A stretch of 64,000 bases of DNA from Sphingobacteriales bacterium (GTDB lineage: Bacteria; Bacteroidota; Bacteroidia; Chitinophagales; UBA2359). A program made the position numbers and the translations under genes. The notes beneath the pieces were generated by a model. That model ran no database searches and had not been told where the DNA came from. It worked only from the letters and a program-made list of their open reading frames with translations. Below are positions 9,101 to 17,660 of this stretch, in pieces; position 1 is the first letter of the stretch, and every line of letters starts with the position of its first letter. The DNA is taken from positions 281,975 through 345,974 of the forward strand of contig JADJTE010000007.1 in assembly GCA_016711295.1 (NCBI GenBank), given 5' to 3'.

Positions 9101-10705
9101 GGTATAAGTAACGATAGCACCATTGGGGAACGATACCGTTGTATTGGTCGCGTAAGGAATGGTCGTGAAGTTGTTATAGTTGATAGTCGTACTCGTAGCC
9201 ACATTAGTGACAGGTACAAAACAGAATACCGAACCATCGCCACAGCTAACCTGAATGGTCGTTCCCGCAGGTATTTCAACTGTAGTACTGGGTAGATAAT
9301 TGACCGTATAGCCCTGCGGGTAGGGTACAGAGTTGCTTACTACAACATTCAAATCTATCGGGTCTGCGCCTGGGCAAATTGGTGCTACGGGGTCAATGGT
9401 GACGTTCCAATCATCTACGATGTCGACAAAGTCGGTGTTTGGCGTACCACAACCACCTGGAATGGGCGTATAAGTAATACCTACAAGACCATCTCCGTTT
9501 TGTGGTATATATATATCGCCAATCAATGGAATTTCCGACTCATCAAATGCTGTTGCGGGATTATCGACCAACGAATATGTACCGCCACCTACTTCGGTAT
9601 AAGTAGGCAGGTATATGACACCGTTTTGAACGCACCAATTATCGGGCAAATCAAATCCTGTCTCGGCAGTATTTGTGATGGTCAATACCGCGGTTTGGGG
9701 TGCAGGATTACAATCGCCAGGATTAAATACGTTTAGGATAGTGTCGAGCGCATACTGTATTGTGATTTGGTAGGGCGGCACGTCGGAAAACGAAATTTGG
9801 TAGCTCAACGTATTATTGTTGATAACGGGGTCTATCGCCAAGTTGTGGCTCACAACGGTAAATGTTCCGCCTAATGTAGTAGTCGGCAACTGCATCGCTG
9901 TTAAATCAGCCGTACCCGAAGGCGATTGACAAACTGTAATGTCGCGAATATCGGCAGAGCGAATAGGCACTACTTCGATTATCTGCGTCAGCGATTCTTC
10001 GCATGGGAATTCGCCTACCGTATAAGTAATCGGGTAGAAACCTGGTGCTACAATATTACTCAAATCATTGAAACCAATTTCTTCGATGCGGGTGCGGGTA
10101 GTGAGGGTAGAACTTGATGTATTGGTTATCGTAAAATAGCTGATACCGTAGAAATCGCTGCCGAAAGCGACCGTACCACCACCCAGCGGATTTTCGGGTA
10201 CTGTTACTGTACCCATCAATACATCGTTGCTGTCATAACCGCGTACTACAAAACCGCCGCTCAAACCCGTAGCGTCCATCTGTAAATAAGTCAGTTGGAA
10301 CGGTTCGTTATAGTCAAAGCGCAAAGTTACGTTAGTTTGGGTAGCTTGGAGCATACCCTCTTCGCCAAACTCAATATCTGTTTGCGCACCCGATTGCAAG
10401 AATCGGAAACGGTTCGTAGCACTGAATGCAGGTGGCGTTACAACGGTAGCAAACATACCGTCTTCTTCGTATTGGTAAAGGTCATTGCCATTGCTTTGGA
10501 TAATGGTGCCGCTACCAAAATCCATGACATAACCCTGCGGGTAAATACCAAACATACCAAACTCATTCACGCCCGGACCCGACCAGATGCCGCCCGGCTC
10601 AAGTGCTTCTAAGCCCCAAGGTAGGTCGCCTTGGCAAAGCGGGCTGGGATTGATCCAGAATGGGTCGGCATCATCAATGATATTGATATATTCGACATGA
10701 GGCAT
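6170..10705 (-). CDS. Giant exoprotein, middle segment with HYR domains
   Basis: This 1,511-residue open segment joins the 10674-15617 segment at its start (frame shift near 10715; the restored text is PGPGGCGMPHVEY). It begins with the last copies of the module marked by GFDLPDNWC and VCQSPSGTADL. From about residue 780 it carries roughly six HYR (hyalin repeat) domains, each with a pattern like 'ITCPANI...ATDNC...GTT.VTWTATDVAGN.ATC'. One HYR domain is interrupted by an Ala/Gln-rich predicted helical stretch (nt about 7310-7590). HYR domains are immunoglobulin-like folds associated with adhesion. No catalytic motif is visible, so an adhesive or structural surface role is inferred. Confidence 0.85.
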   Translation of the reverse strand: MPHVEYINIIDDADPFWINPSPLCQGDLPWGLEALEPGGIWSGPGVNEFGMFGIYPQGYVMDFGSGTIIQSNGNDLYQYEEDGMFATVVTPPAFSATNRFRFLQSGAQTDIEFGEEGMLQATQTNVTLRFDYNEPFQLTYLQMDATGLSGGFVVRGYDSNDVLMGTVTVPENPLGGGTVAFGSDFYGISYFTITNTSSSTLTTRTRIEEIGFNDLSNIVAPGFYPITYTVGEFPCEESLTQIIEVVPIRSADIRDITVCQSPSGTADLTAMQLPTTTLGGTFTVVSHNLAIDPVINNNTLSYQISFSDVPPYQITIQYALDTILNVFNPGDCNPAPQTAVLTITNTAETGFDLPDNWCVQNGVIYLPTYTEVGGGTYSLVDNPATAFDESEIPLIGDIYIPQNGDGLVGITYTPIPGGCGTPNTDFVDIVDDWNVTIDPVAPICPGADPIDLNVVVSNSVPYPQGYTVNYLPSTTVEIPAGTTIQVSCGDGSVFCFVPVTNVATSTTINYNNFTTIPYATNTTVSFPNGAIVTYTVVTTSGLPTVYTTLSNNISGQLISTDATAARPSGTGTVCNTVAGTYRYDVFEFQVSATGNYTFISNFGAADGYAYVTQVPFAPGVCGSGVFVAKDDNSGPGSNPQFGVGGGNTGPTLSLSVGVTYQLITTTVAQNAPANYSWAFSGAGNVLAATPTLGEWSGVGIIDELTGWFDPAEAGLGEHLITYTTYNGACLNQDTIIILVGDTTVPNITCPANIEANTISCSAFVNVPNATATDNCPGPVVISYVAQHPDFGTITSGTVTNINQASNVFPAGLTTITWTATDVAGNTATCATEILVRDSADPVIFCQQLPSIAGYTSDTLCGAEVVVVTPVAYDNCGLDSLYFVAIHTTNANGDPIDTDPVLAGNQADTIYMDGMAALINGGSNTTDIASGIYPGGVTLVTWTVTDVSGRSASCTVTVTVIDDDAPIFVYCPDTITSRIYRDSIQIWANGALDTTVYAPPTGLDFTDTCVAVVYWDLPLAIDNCSEGIDPNLITIFNAEHDTLEGLEPILLAATQTALQADANSANAHFICDFNPSAYCVALLATTEADSIAAHNQLAAIVAAYNQAHSEFQQALADLQAAAANASINYTSTHDSGDIFALGDTPVTYTATDGAGNSSNCTFIVTVEDHRPPEIFCPAQTVFTAPALADACYGWIELPAPSATDNCSLAGDPMNSYNWGHVATDVYPLGQTVVVWTATDGSGNTATCSYTVNIRPNTTRNYVVQPNVIFSTEPGLCSRDLYLFAPLAIDSCSNHFIVTNSHNDDTIIVANDHATLSTLSIFDTFNEGITEVTWFVSDTTGNISTCTTIVRIDDLEAPTITCPANITIDTDPLLCTPDNNSAFVSVPVPTIFADNCGVATVVNSFNSTGNASGIYPVGVTEVTWIVTDVNGRQGFCTMTITVVKCCQAEAGMLAVNDDICPGDNITAATQGNNTTAGYQTLFLATNAATGQIVAINDTGIFPTLAPAWQQVLM

Positions 10706-13700
10706 ACCACAACCACCCCGGACCTGGCGTACTAAAAATACCTATCAGCCCATCGCCATTTTGGGGCGTGTAGGTCGTACCGATAGAGGTTTCGGGGGCG
10801 GTTTCTAATGACCATACGCCGCCTGTTGTAGGAGAGTAAGTAGCCGTATAATCAGTCAGGTCAATTACACCATCATTGACGCACCACGTATCGGGCAGGT
10901 CAAAGCCCACTTCGCTCGCGCCGTAAATAATGATTTGACCTGCCAAATCAGTTGGATTACAGGGTGTTCCTTCGGGGAACAAATCGGGGTCGAACAAATC
11001 GTAGCTGATATTAATAATATACGGAGCTACATCAGCTGGCGAAATGAGATAGCTCAATACATTGCCCGAAATAGTCGGTGCTATTGCCAAATTATGGCTA
11101 ACAATCGTCCAAGTGCCATTGTCAGGTAAATTTGCCGTCAAGAATGCTTCCAAATTAACCGTTCCCGAAGGCGACTCACATACCTCTACTGGAGAGTTGA
11201 GTGCATCTGCAATGGTTGGATAAATTTCTAACGTATGTGTTTCAGACTCTTGGCACTGACCAAAACCTACGGTATAAGTAATATCGTAGCTATTAGGTAT
11301 GATTAAACCTAATGCAGCAGGATCCCAAGCCCAAAAATCATCACTTGGGTCGGCAGGCGTGCCGTTATCATCTAAATATACACCCGGACCGCTAAACACA
11401 CCGCCCGTAGTACCTGTTACAAGCGCACTTAAATTGAGCGGTAGGCTGGCTTCGCATACTGGCGTGGGGTTTGTCCAAGACGGATCTACGTTTTCGTGAA
11501 TTTCTACTATTTCGGTAATGGGAATACCACAACCGCCCGCAGCGGGCTGGTACGTAATGGCTACTAAGGCACTATCCGCACCTGTATTGAGCGACCATTC
11601 GTCAATAGCGGCAATATCGTTAATCTGTATCACCGCATTAGGTCCAGATACAGAGTAAGGCAATAGCGGGTCGGTCATATCGCCGCTTACCATGACTACT
11701 GTCCAAGTACCACCGCCGACGGTAGTATAGGGGTTAAGCGGCATATCGCCCATAGAACCACACCATACATCGGGCAAATCAAAGCCCGTTTCGGTCGAAC
11801 CCGTAATAGTGATAACTGCTATTTCGCTATCTTCGTCGCAAGGCGCGGGTGCGCCTACTTCGCCCGTTACGGTATAGCTGACCGCAATCGTATAGGGAGT
11901 ACCCAAGCCCGATGGAATGGTGTAAGTCAGTACACCGTTGTTAATAGTTACGTTAGCAGCAGGAATAGTAGATCCCAAAGCCTCATAAGCCCATACGCCG
12001 CCAACTGTGGTGCCGTCCATCATTCCGCCCCCTACCGTATTGGGGTTCATCATCGCAGATAGATTAACCGTTCCGCTGGGGCTTTCACAAACCGTAACAT
12101 CGTTTATCGTTGCGTCTAATGGCGGATGAACGTACAAGAAGAAGTTGTCGCTATCTGTGCAAGTTCCATTAGTAACGCTATATACTAATTGGTACCAACC
12201 AGGAACAAATGGGTCAAAAAAGTCTGTACCTATGATGACCGCTACACCATCAGGACCCGTAGCAGTCCATGTACCGCCAAGCGTTGTGCCTGGTCCGTAT
12301 AGGAGTGTCAAGTCAAAAGGAGTATCAGAAAACATACACAAATTGCTGGGGGCAGCCTGCAAGGTAGCATCTACGCCTTCGTAAACGGTCATGTATTGGT
12401 GCTCGACCGTAACGCCACATTGCGCACCCACATCAGGCGTAAAGGTTAGGTGCACTAACGAAGAGCCTACTACACCCGCAGGGTCGTAATCGCTACCTGT
12501 AACCGTACCTGCACCGCTCACCAAAGCCCAAGTACCCGTAGTAAATGCGGTATAGTCGTTGAGGTCTAAAATACCTTCGTTGGCGCAATACGTATCGGGT
12601 AAATCGAAACCTATTTCGCAGGCATCGCAAGCCGGAATATCCACTGGCAGAGACGTAACGCTAAGTCCGCAAGGGCTATCCGAGCTATTAGTCACCAAAA
12701 CAGAGATAGTAGTGAGCGGGTCGCCTGGGTTAGCCGTATAAGTACTTGGATAGACAAAGAAGCCAGGGCATTGGAGGGGTAACAATTGGTAGGTACAATT
12801 CTCTCCCGTGGTATTCAATACAGCTATTATCGTCATTGCTGACGGGTCGGGATATACTGTAATTGTTGTAACGGCAACGGGTCGGCAATCAGCCGTCAAG
12901 CCTGCAGCAGTAGCATCTGCATCGTCCACAAAGGCATAGACGATATAATCAATAGGATTGCAAGTAGTATTGTCGGGCAAATTAATACTTGCATTAGACA
13001 CGTATTGCGTTCCGCTCAAACTGACGGGGTCGACATCAACGACGGTCAAAGAGGCGGGCAAGGTATTGGGTTCATCTATCAATGTAGTGCTATACCCAAA
13101 CGTAATGTCTGTACCCAATAGTTCAGCAGAAGTATACACCGTCAAATCAATGCCTGTATTGCCTGCGCCATCACCACAAACAGCAACATCAGTAGCTTGC
13201 AAGTCGTGTAGGTCGGGGCAAGTCGGATCGCACGCAGGAATGGCTGCCGTAGTCGCGAAATCAGCACATGGGTTGCCCAGACCGCCATCGATAGAAATGG
13301 GGAATATGGCAATAGCAGCATCACCGGGCGAAGCCACATAAACCGAAGGCGTAACCTCAAATTCGGGGCATGAGGTGGTAAATGTAGTGATACATTCGTT
13401 GGTATTCGTTGTAATAATGACATCGGCAGGATTGGGATATACCATTACCGTTGTCATCACAAAAGGTTCGCAGGCACCTAAGCCATCAACGGCAGCAGGA
13501 TTGTCTAAGTAGGCATATACGACATACTGCGTAGGCTGACAAACGGGGGCAGCTCCTAAATCGGTGTTGTCAAATGTCAGGGTAGCTTGTGCTGCACCCG
13601 ACACGACCAAAGCACCGTCGAAGCCCAAAGCGATAGCAGGCGGTGTATCGTAGGGGTTAGCAATAGGCGACAAAGCGGGCGTAGCACCAAAATTGATTTG

Positions 13701-15617
13701 TGCGCCGCTAAATACAGCATCCATAAATACGGTGGCAGTAGTGCTATTCGAAGCATCTTCACACAAGCCGCTTGCCGACAATTCCATATCGGTAAATTCA
13801 GGGCAAGTACACAATCCTACCGTAATAACTTCGGTAATAATATTTTCGCAGGTATTGGGGGCTACGCCGTTTGTTTCGGTATATGTGACGGTATAGCTAC
13901 CTGGTGGGTTCGCCGTCAGGTCAAATTCTGTATTGCCCGCAGCTAAAATGCCACTCGATGTAAATACGCCTGTAGCTCCCGCAGAGGGTTGTATATAATC
14001 AGAAAGCACCAAGTTATCGCCACCCGAGCAAGCTGTATCGGGCAGGTCAAAATTGCGGCTATTGGGGCTAAGTACTAAGGTGACAACGGCATTCGATTCG
14101 CCGTAGCAATCGCCGTCGTCAGGGGCGGGCGTACCGCCTACATCTCCGACTGCATACAATAAAGTAATGGTCTGGGTTGCCGCTAATAGTGCTTCGTCAT
14201 ACGACAATACATTGCCCGCTACGGCTACACCCGGAGGGGCTACCCCTACAATGCTCCAAGTACCGCCTTGCGTGGTGGTGGGCAAATATAATTGGTCTAA
14301 ATTGAATTGTTCAGCAGCATTAGAGCAAAGCGTTATAGCATCATCTACTAAGGCGTTTACTTCCTCAACTACCGTAAAGGTCTGTACGTGGGTGCGCGAG
14401 CAGGCAGGATAGCCCACTTCTACGGTAATGGTATAAACGCCCGGCGTAGCAGTGGCAAACGTTCCGCCCGGGCCATTGGCATCGTCCGTAACGCCATTGC
14501 CCGACCAACGAATATATTCGTCCTCTTCGTCAATCTCGTTAGCGGGGTCGAATATGGGGGCTAAGGTAGCCAATTCTGCCAAGATAGCCGCTTCGTTGTC
14601 CAAAGCCAAAGTAAGCGGCGCAATAGGTGTGCCACAAACTAAGGGAGCTAAGGTAAAAGTGGGGTCAAACGATGGATATACATACACTGCACGCTCTATA
14701 CAAGCGGTACAATCGTCTGCTCCGCCTGGTGGCGTACAGAAATTGCACAGCGATAAATCAACGCAATAGCGTATAATGTATTGACCTGCTACCAAATCGG
14801 TGGGCTGGAACAATGCCGTGCCCGAAGTAGGGGCGGGTACCTCCAAACCATTAACGCCATTGGCAGGAGCAAAGGTAGTACCGCCGTCGCTGCTAATAGA
14901 CCACGAGTAGGTTTCGACAAAACCACCTCCGTCAGGGCAAGCAACGGGAAAAGCTAATGCGGGGTTGTCAAATAAACGCTCGTCGTAGAGTGTCGTTGTG
15001 GGGTCGTCGGCGCAGTATATAGCTTGCAAGCCCAAAATTTCGCGGTTTGCAGCTTGAACTAATTCCACCGCACCTTCGCAATACACAGTCACCAATTCTT
15101 GGCAACCTGTAACATTGTCGGTTACTTGAACAAAACCCGAATATTCGCCATCGAAAAATACAAAATCTGTACCTACCATCGTGCCATTTAGGGCTACAAA
15201 GTCGTAATTGCCCGAACCCGTAGTGACGTTAATGGCAGCACTGCACTGTGTGCCGTTACAAGTGCAAGCATCGGCTGTAGCGGTTAGCCCTTGTTGGACT
15301 GGTACAGTTAAAAGACTGCCTCCGCAGTAGTTGTTATATAGAAGAATATCTATGCTTGTTTGCCCAGGTGCTAAATTAACCTCTGTTGGACTTATTTGTA
15401 AGCCGTCACAACCAGCGGGCAACGACAAAAACGCCGTGCAGCCCGAATAGGTGATATTAATATCAGCCGCAGTGATAATGCCATTGGCTATAATTGTCGC
15501 AGGGTCAGGTATGCGTGTATTTGGGTCGAAACCCAAGGTTGGCAGTCGCTCAAGCCCAACGTGGCAGCTATGGCAGTATTGTATTTGGCATAAATAGTAT
15601 AACTCTCTACATTGCAA
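10674..15617 (-). CDS. Giant exoprotein, tandem-module segment
   Basis: A 1,647-residue open segment made of tandem Ig-like modules. Recurrent landmarks are FDLPD followed by two residues and Cys (four copies here: NFDLPDTAC, GFDLPDTYC, GFDLPDVWC, GFDLPDTWC), 'VCESPSGTVNL' and close variants (two strong copies here plus the variant LCSNAAEQFNL), GGTW or GGVW, and Y.P.NGDGLIGI. A second shorter repeat type has the pattern 'VMTTVMVYPNPADV...C.....C...FEV.PS.Y.A.PGD'. There is no enzyme motif. The start joins the signal-peptide segment through a shift near 15515 (restored text STQIHAYPDPATIIANG). The uninterrupted 4.9-kb frame shows the gene is under coding constraint. Confidence 0.85.
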   Translation of the reverse strand: MQCRELYYLCQIQYCHSCHVGLERLPTLGFDPNTRIPDPATIIANGIITAADINITYSGCTAFLSLPAGCDGLQISPTEVNLAPGQTSIDILLYNNYCGGSLLTVPVQQGLTATADACTCNGTQCSAAINVTTGSGNYDFVALNGTMVGTDFVFFDGEYSGFVQVTDNVTGCQELVTVYCEGAVELVQAANREILGLQAIYCADDPTTTLYDERLFDNPALAFPVACPDGGGFVETYSWSISSDGGTTFAPANGVNGLEVPAPTSGTALFQPTDLVAGQYIIRYCVDLSLCNFCTPPGGADDCTACIERAVYVYPSFDPTFTLAPLVCGTPIAPLTLALDNEAAILAELATLAPIFDPANEIDEEDEYIRWSGNGVTDDANGPGGTFATATPGVYTITVEVGYPACSRTHVQTFTVVEEVNALVDDAITLCSNAAEQFNLDQLYLPTTTQGGTWSIVGVAPPGVAVAGNVLSYDEALLAATQTITLLYAVGDVGGTPAPDDGDCYGESNAVVTLVLSPNSRNFDLPDTACSGGDNLVLSDYIQPSAGATGVFTSSGILAAGNTEFDLTANPPGSYTVTYTETNGVAPNTCENIITEVITVGLCTCPEFTDMELSASGLCEDASNSTTATVFMDAVFSGAQINFGATPALSPIANPYDTPPAIALGFDGALVVSGAAQATLTFDNTDLGAAPVCQPTQYVVYAYLDNPAAVDGLGACEPFVMTTVMVYPNPADVIITTNTNECITTFTTSCPEFEVTPSVYVASPGDAAIAIFPISIDGGLGNPCADFATTAAIPACDPTCPDLHDLQATDVAVCGDGAGNTGIDLTVYTSAELLGTDITFGYSTTLIDEPNTLPASLTVVDVDPVSLSGTQYVSNASINLPDNTTCNPIDYIVYAFVDDADATAAGLTADCRPVAVTTITVYPDPSAMTIIAVLNTTGENCTYQLLPLQCPGFFVYPSTYTANPGDPLTTISVLVTNSSDSPCGLSVTSLPVDIPACDACEIGFDLPDTYCANEGILDLNDYTAFTTGTWALVSGAGTVTGSDYDPAGVVGSSLVHLTFTPDVGAQCGVTVEHQYMTVYEGVDATLQAAPSNLCMFSDTPFDLTLLYGPGTTLGGTWTATGPDGVAVIIGTDFFDPFVPGWYQLVYSVTNGTCTDSDNFFLYVHPPLDATINDVTVCESPSGTVNLSAMMNPNTVGGGMMDGTTVGGVWAYEALGSTIPAANVTINNGVLTYTIPSGLGTPYTIAVSYTVTGEVGAPAPCDEDSEIAVITITGSTETGFDLPDVWCGSMGDMPLNPYTTVGGGTWTVVMVSGDMTDPLLPYSVSGPNAVIQINDIAAIDEWSLNTGADSALVAITYQPAAGGCGIPITEIVEIHENVDPSWTNPTPVCEASLPLNLSALVTGTTGGVFSGPGVYLDDNGTPADPSDDFWAWDPAALGLIIPNSYDITYTVGFGQCQESETHTLEIYPTIADALNSPVEVCESPSGTVNLEAFLTANLPDNGTWTIVSHNLAIAPTISGNVLSYLISPADVAPYIINISYDLFDPDLFPEGTPCNPTDLAGQIIIYGASEVGFDLPDTWCVNDGVIDLTDYTATYSPTTGGVWSLETAPETSIGTTYTPQNGDGLIGIFSTPGPGWLWYASCRIYQYH

Positions 15618-16387
15618 CTATTGCCGCTATGGTCGGGCGCATCAAAATCGCCACTCTCAAGCGAAAAGCCGCCACCACCAGAATTGAGTGCGTCAAATGC
15701 ACCCAGTAGAGTCACGCCCCCCGAATAGGGATTTTGGGGAAAGCTGTTGGGAGCGGGGTCAAACACCAATTCTACTAAGCCATTATTAGCCGACCATGCG
15801 TTAGCCAAAGGCTCGTTGATAGAAGCCGAAATAAATAGTGGTTCGCCACAATAATTGGGGTAATCTGTTTGTAAGTCTAAGAGAATAGGTGACGTAGTGC
15901 CTTCGCAGATTACGTCATAAAAAATGGTAAAATCGTAGTCATTACCTCCAATATTATCGTTAAACGTTTGCGTTTGCCCAAATGCAGGCGTAGAAAGGTC
16001 TATCGTCCAAGTTGTGCTAACAACAGCATCATCGGGGGCGCAAAGCCCACCCGAGTCGTCTTCGTTGGCTACTACGGCAATAGTTACGCTGTTGCTAGTA
16101 GAAGTAACAATAATAGGGTCTGTTGGCTGGTCCCATATACCACATACCCCATCGGCACTAAACAAGTTGCCGTTCAAGGATATGTCAGGGTCGGGGTCGC
16201 CGCAGGCTCCGTCGTCGCAGTCGGTGATGTTAAATGCTAGTACGCGCACCACGCGGTCGCCTATACAAGCACTGCATTGGGCTTGTGCCGATGATGGATT
16301 GATGAGCCAAAAGCCAAATAGCGCAGCGCACGACATGAGCCAATAGGTGCGCAATTGGCGGAAAGATGTTGATAAAGTTAAATGCAT
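15488..16387 (-). CDS. Giant exoprotein, signal peptide and N-terminal segment
   Basis: The start at 16387 gives a signal peptide ending near SSAQAQC (residues 1-37, hydrophobic core LMSCAALFGFWLI). A Cys-containing N-terminal domain follows and then the first of the repeated 'SYTIYAKYNTAIAATLGLSDC' units, whose later copies read 'YVVYAYLDNPAAVDGLGAC'. The frame shifts near 15515 into the next segment. With all segments joined the gene spans 5173-16387, about 3,700 residues. A -7 motif lies at 16499-16506. Confidence 0.8.
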   Translation of the reverse strand: MHLTLSTSFRQLRTYWLMSCAALFGFWLINPSSAQAQCSACIGDRVVRVLAFNITDCDDGACGDPDPDISLNGNLFSADGVCGIWDQPTDPIIVTSTSNSVTIAVVANEDDSGGLCAPDDAVVSTTWTIDLSTPAFGQTQTFNDNIGGNDYDFTIFYDVICEGTTSPILLDLQTDYPNYCGEPLFISASINEPLANAWSANNGLVELVFDPAPNSFPQNPYSGGVTLLGAFDALNSGGGGFSLESGDFDAPDHSGNSCNVESYTIYAKYNTAIAATLGLSDCQPWVSTQIHAYLTLRQL

Positions 16388-16498
16388 TGTGAAAAAATTA
16401 AATTGTTACAAAATTAAATTATTTATTATTTAGATATAATATATAGGATGATAAAAAGTACAAAAGGTCTATGCCTTATTAAAATGGCGACATACAAT

Positions 16499-16506
16499 CA
16501 AAGATA
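16499..16506 (-). promoter_or_regulatory. Bacteroidota -7 element (TAtcTTTG) upstream of the giant exoprotein
   Basis: On the minus strand this reads TATCTTTG, about 110 bases before the ATG at 16387. There is no good -33 TTTG at the usual distance. Confidence 0.35.
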
Positions 16507-16552
16507 TTTATACTTATTCCTGATAAACAGGAAATTACAAATTAAAAAAATG

Positions 16553-16673
16553 CAACTATTTAGGGTATAGGGTTTTGGGTATGGGGTAATGAGCAATACT
16601 TATCTAATAATGCCTGACATCGCTGCATATTCGATTAGAAATGGATATTCCCTCTACAAGGCTAAATAGTTAC
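16553..16673 (+). repeat. MITE-like element, copy 1
   Basis: A 121-bp block starts CAACTATTTAG and ends CTAAATAGTTAC (terminal inverted repeats). It has the shared core 'GGTATAGGGTTTTGGGTATG' and 'CATCGCTGCATATTCGATTAG'. Other copies lie at 24757-24869 and 48772-48884, with partial copies at 48119, 48445 and 41099-41175. It has no coding capacity. Confidence 0.7.
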
Positions 16674-17558
16674 AAAAAAACATAACTCAAATAAAAGCTT
16701 CATTCCCCAAATGGCATAACAATAGCGTGCCGCTCGTATGAGCAGCTATAATAAATTTTGGTCAAGTAAGAAATCGCCTGATACAAGCAGGGTATTCTTA
16801 TATAACCAATCAAAAAAACTATCAATAATTATTCTATCTCAAAATACCGACATTCAGAAACGCAATTAAATGCGTACATAAAGGCATGGCAATATACCAA
16901 CCGCTGTAAAACAGCAGGATATCCAATAATAAGCCTGTATTGATGAATAGAAAGAGCCTTAGAACCGCTAAGACTGTAGGGGGAGAGGAATGTGGTGGGT
17001 TTAGAGGTGGTGGTTAGTGATAACGCTTTATAAGTTCCTATCAATAGATGAATAAAACATAAATTGCAGCAACGAATACTAAATAATATCGCCATAAATA
17101 ACAATAAACATGAAATTCTATGCTATTGTATTGATGCAAAATACCCTATCTACTAATAGGATTTTTTTGAGTGGTGTCAGAATTAGATGCTCTTAGTCGC
17201 GAAACTGAGCAAAGATAGCCCATTTAGTCCAAAACTCCAAAAAAAAGGACACATTTTTTTAATTATTAATTACAAAAATGGTGCAAGAATTAACTTCTAT
17301 TGTCGGGCAAGTTCTAAATGAAAATCTCTTTAACAGACGCACCTGCTAAGGAAATTTCACCCTCATACCGCCAAAATTTATAGTTGCAAGCCCAGAGAAA
17401 GCCACCAAGCGCAAATTAGACCAAATGAATTAGTGGCAATATGCCTACCCAACGCTACAAACTGCTGTTGTGCATCAAGGGAAGTTAGGGTTTAACTAAG
17501 GTGGATACCTTAAAAACTCGATACCCATAGCCATACCGCCTCTAATATAGTCGGAGAT
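16674..17558. other. Gap without a recognisable gene
   Basis: The frames here are short and show no protein-family signature. The longest (16829-17104, minus) has a composition unlike the neighbouring genes. A minus-strand TATCTTTG motif lies near 17209-17216. Nothing else is recognised; it may be decayed sequence. Confidence 0.4.
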
Positions 17559-17660
17559 TTATCTATTGACCCAAAAAGCACGTTGCACTATGGTGCGCGG
17601 GCTTATTGCGTTTAGGGTGTACCAGCCCGTTGCCCATTGCCCCAGTTCTATATTAGTTTG

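Noticed and set aside
6239..10612. Many plus-strand open frames of 60-170 codons inside the giant minus-strand gene
   Set aside because: Their composition (Arg/Cys/Tyr-rich, no recognisable motifs) is typical of antisense shadows, and the minus strand has 4.5-kb and 4.9-kb frames with clear domains.
16829..17104. A 91-codon minus-strand frame in the gap before the giant gene
   Set aside because: It has no domain and no promoter or start context. Its sequence looks random, and it lies beside a repeat insertion.
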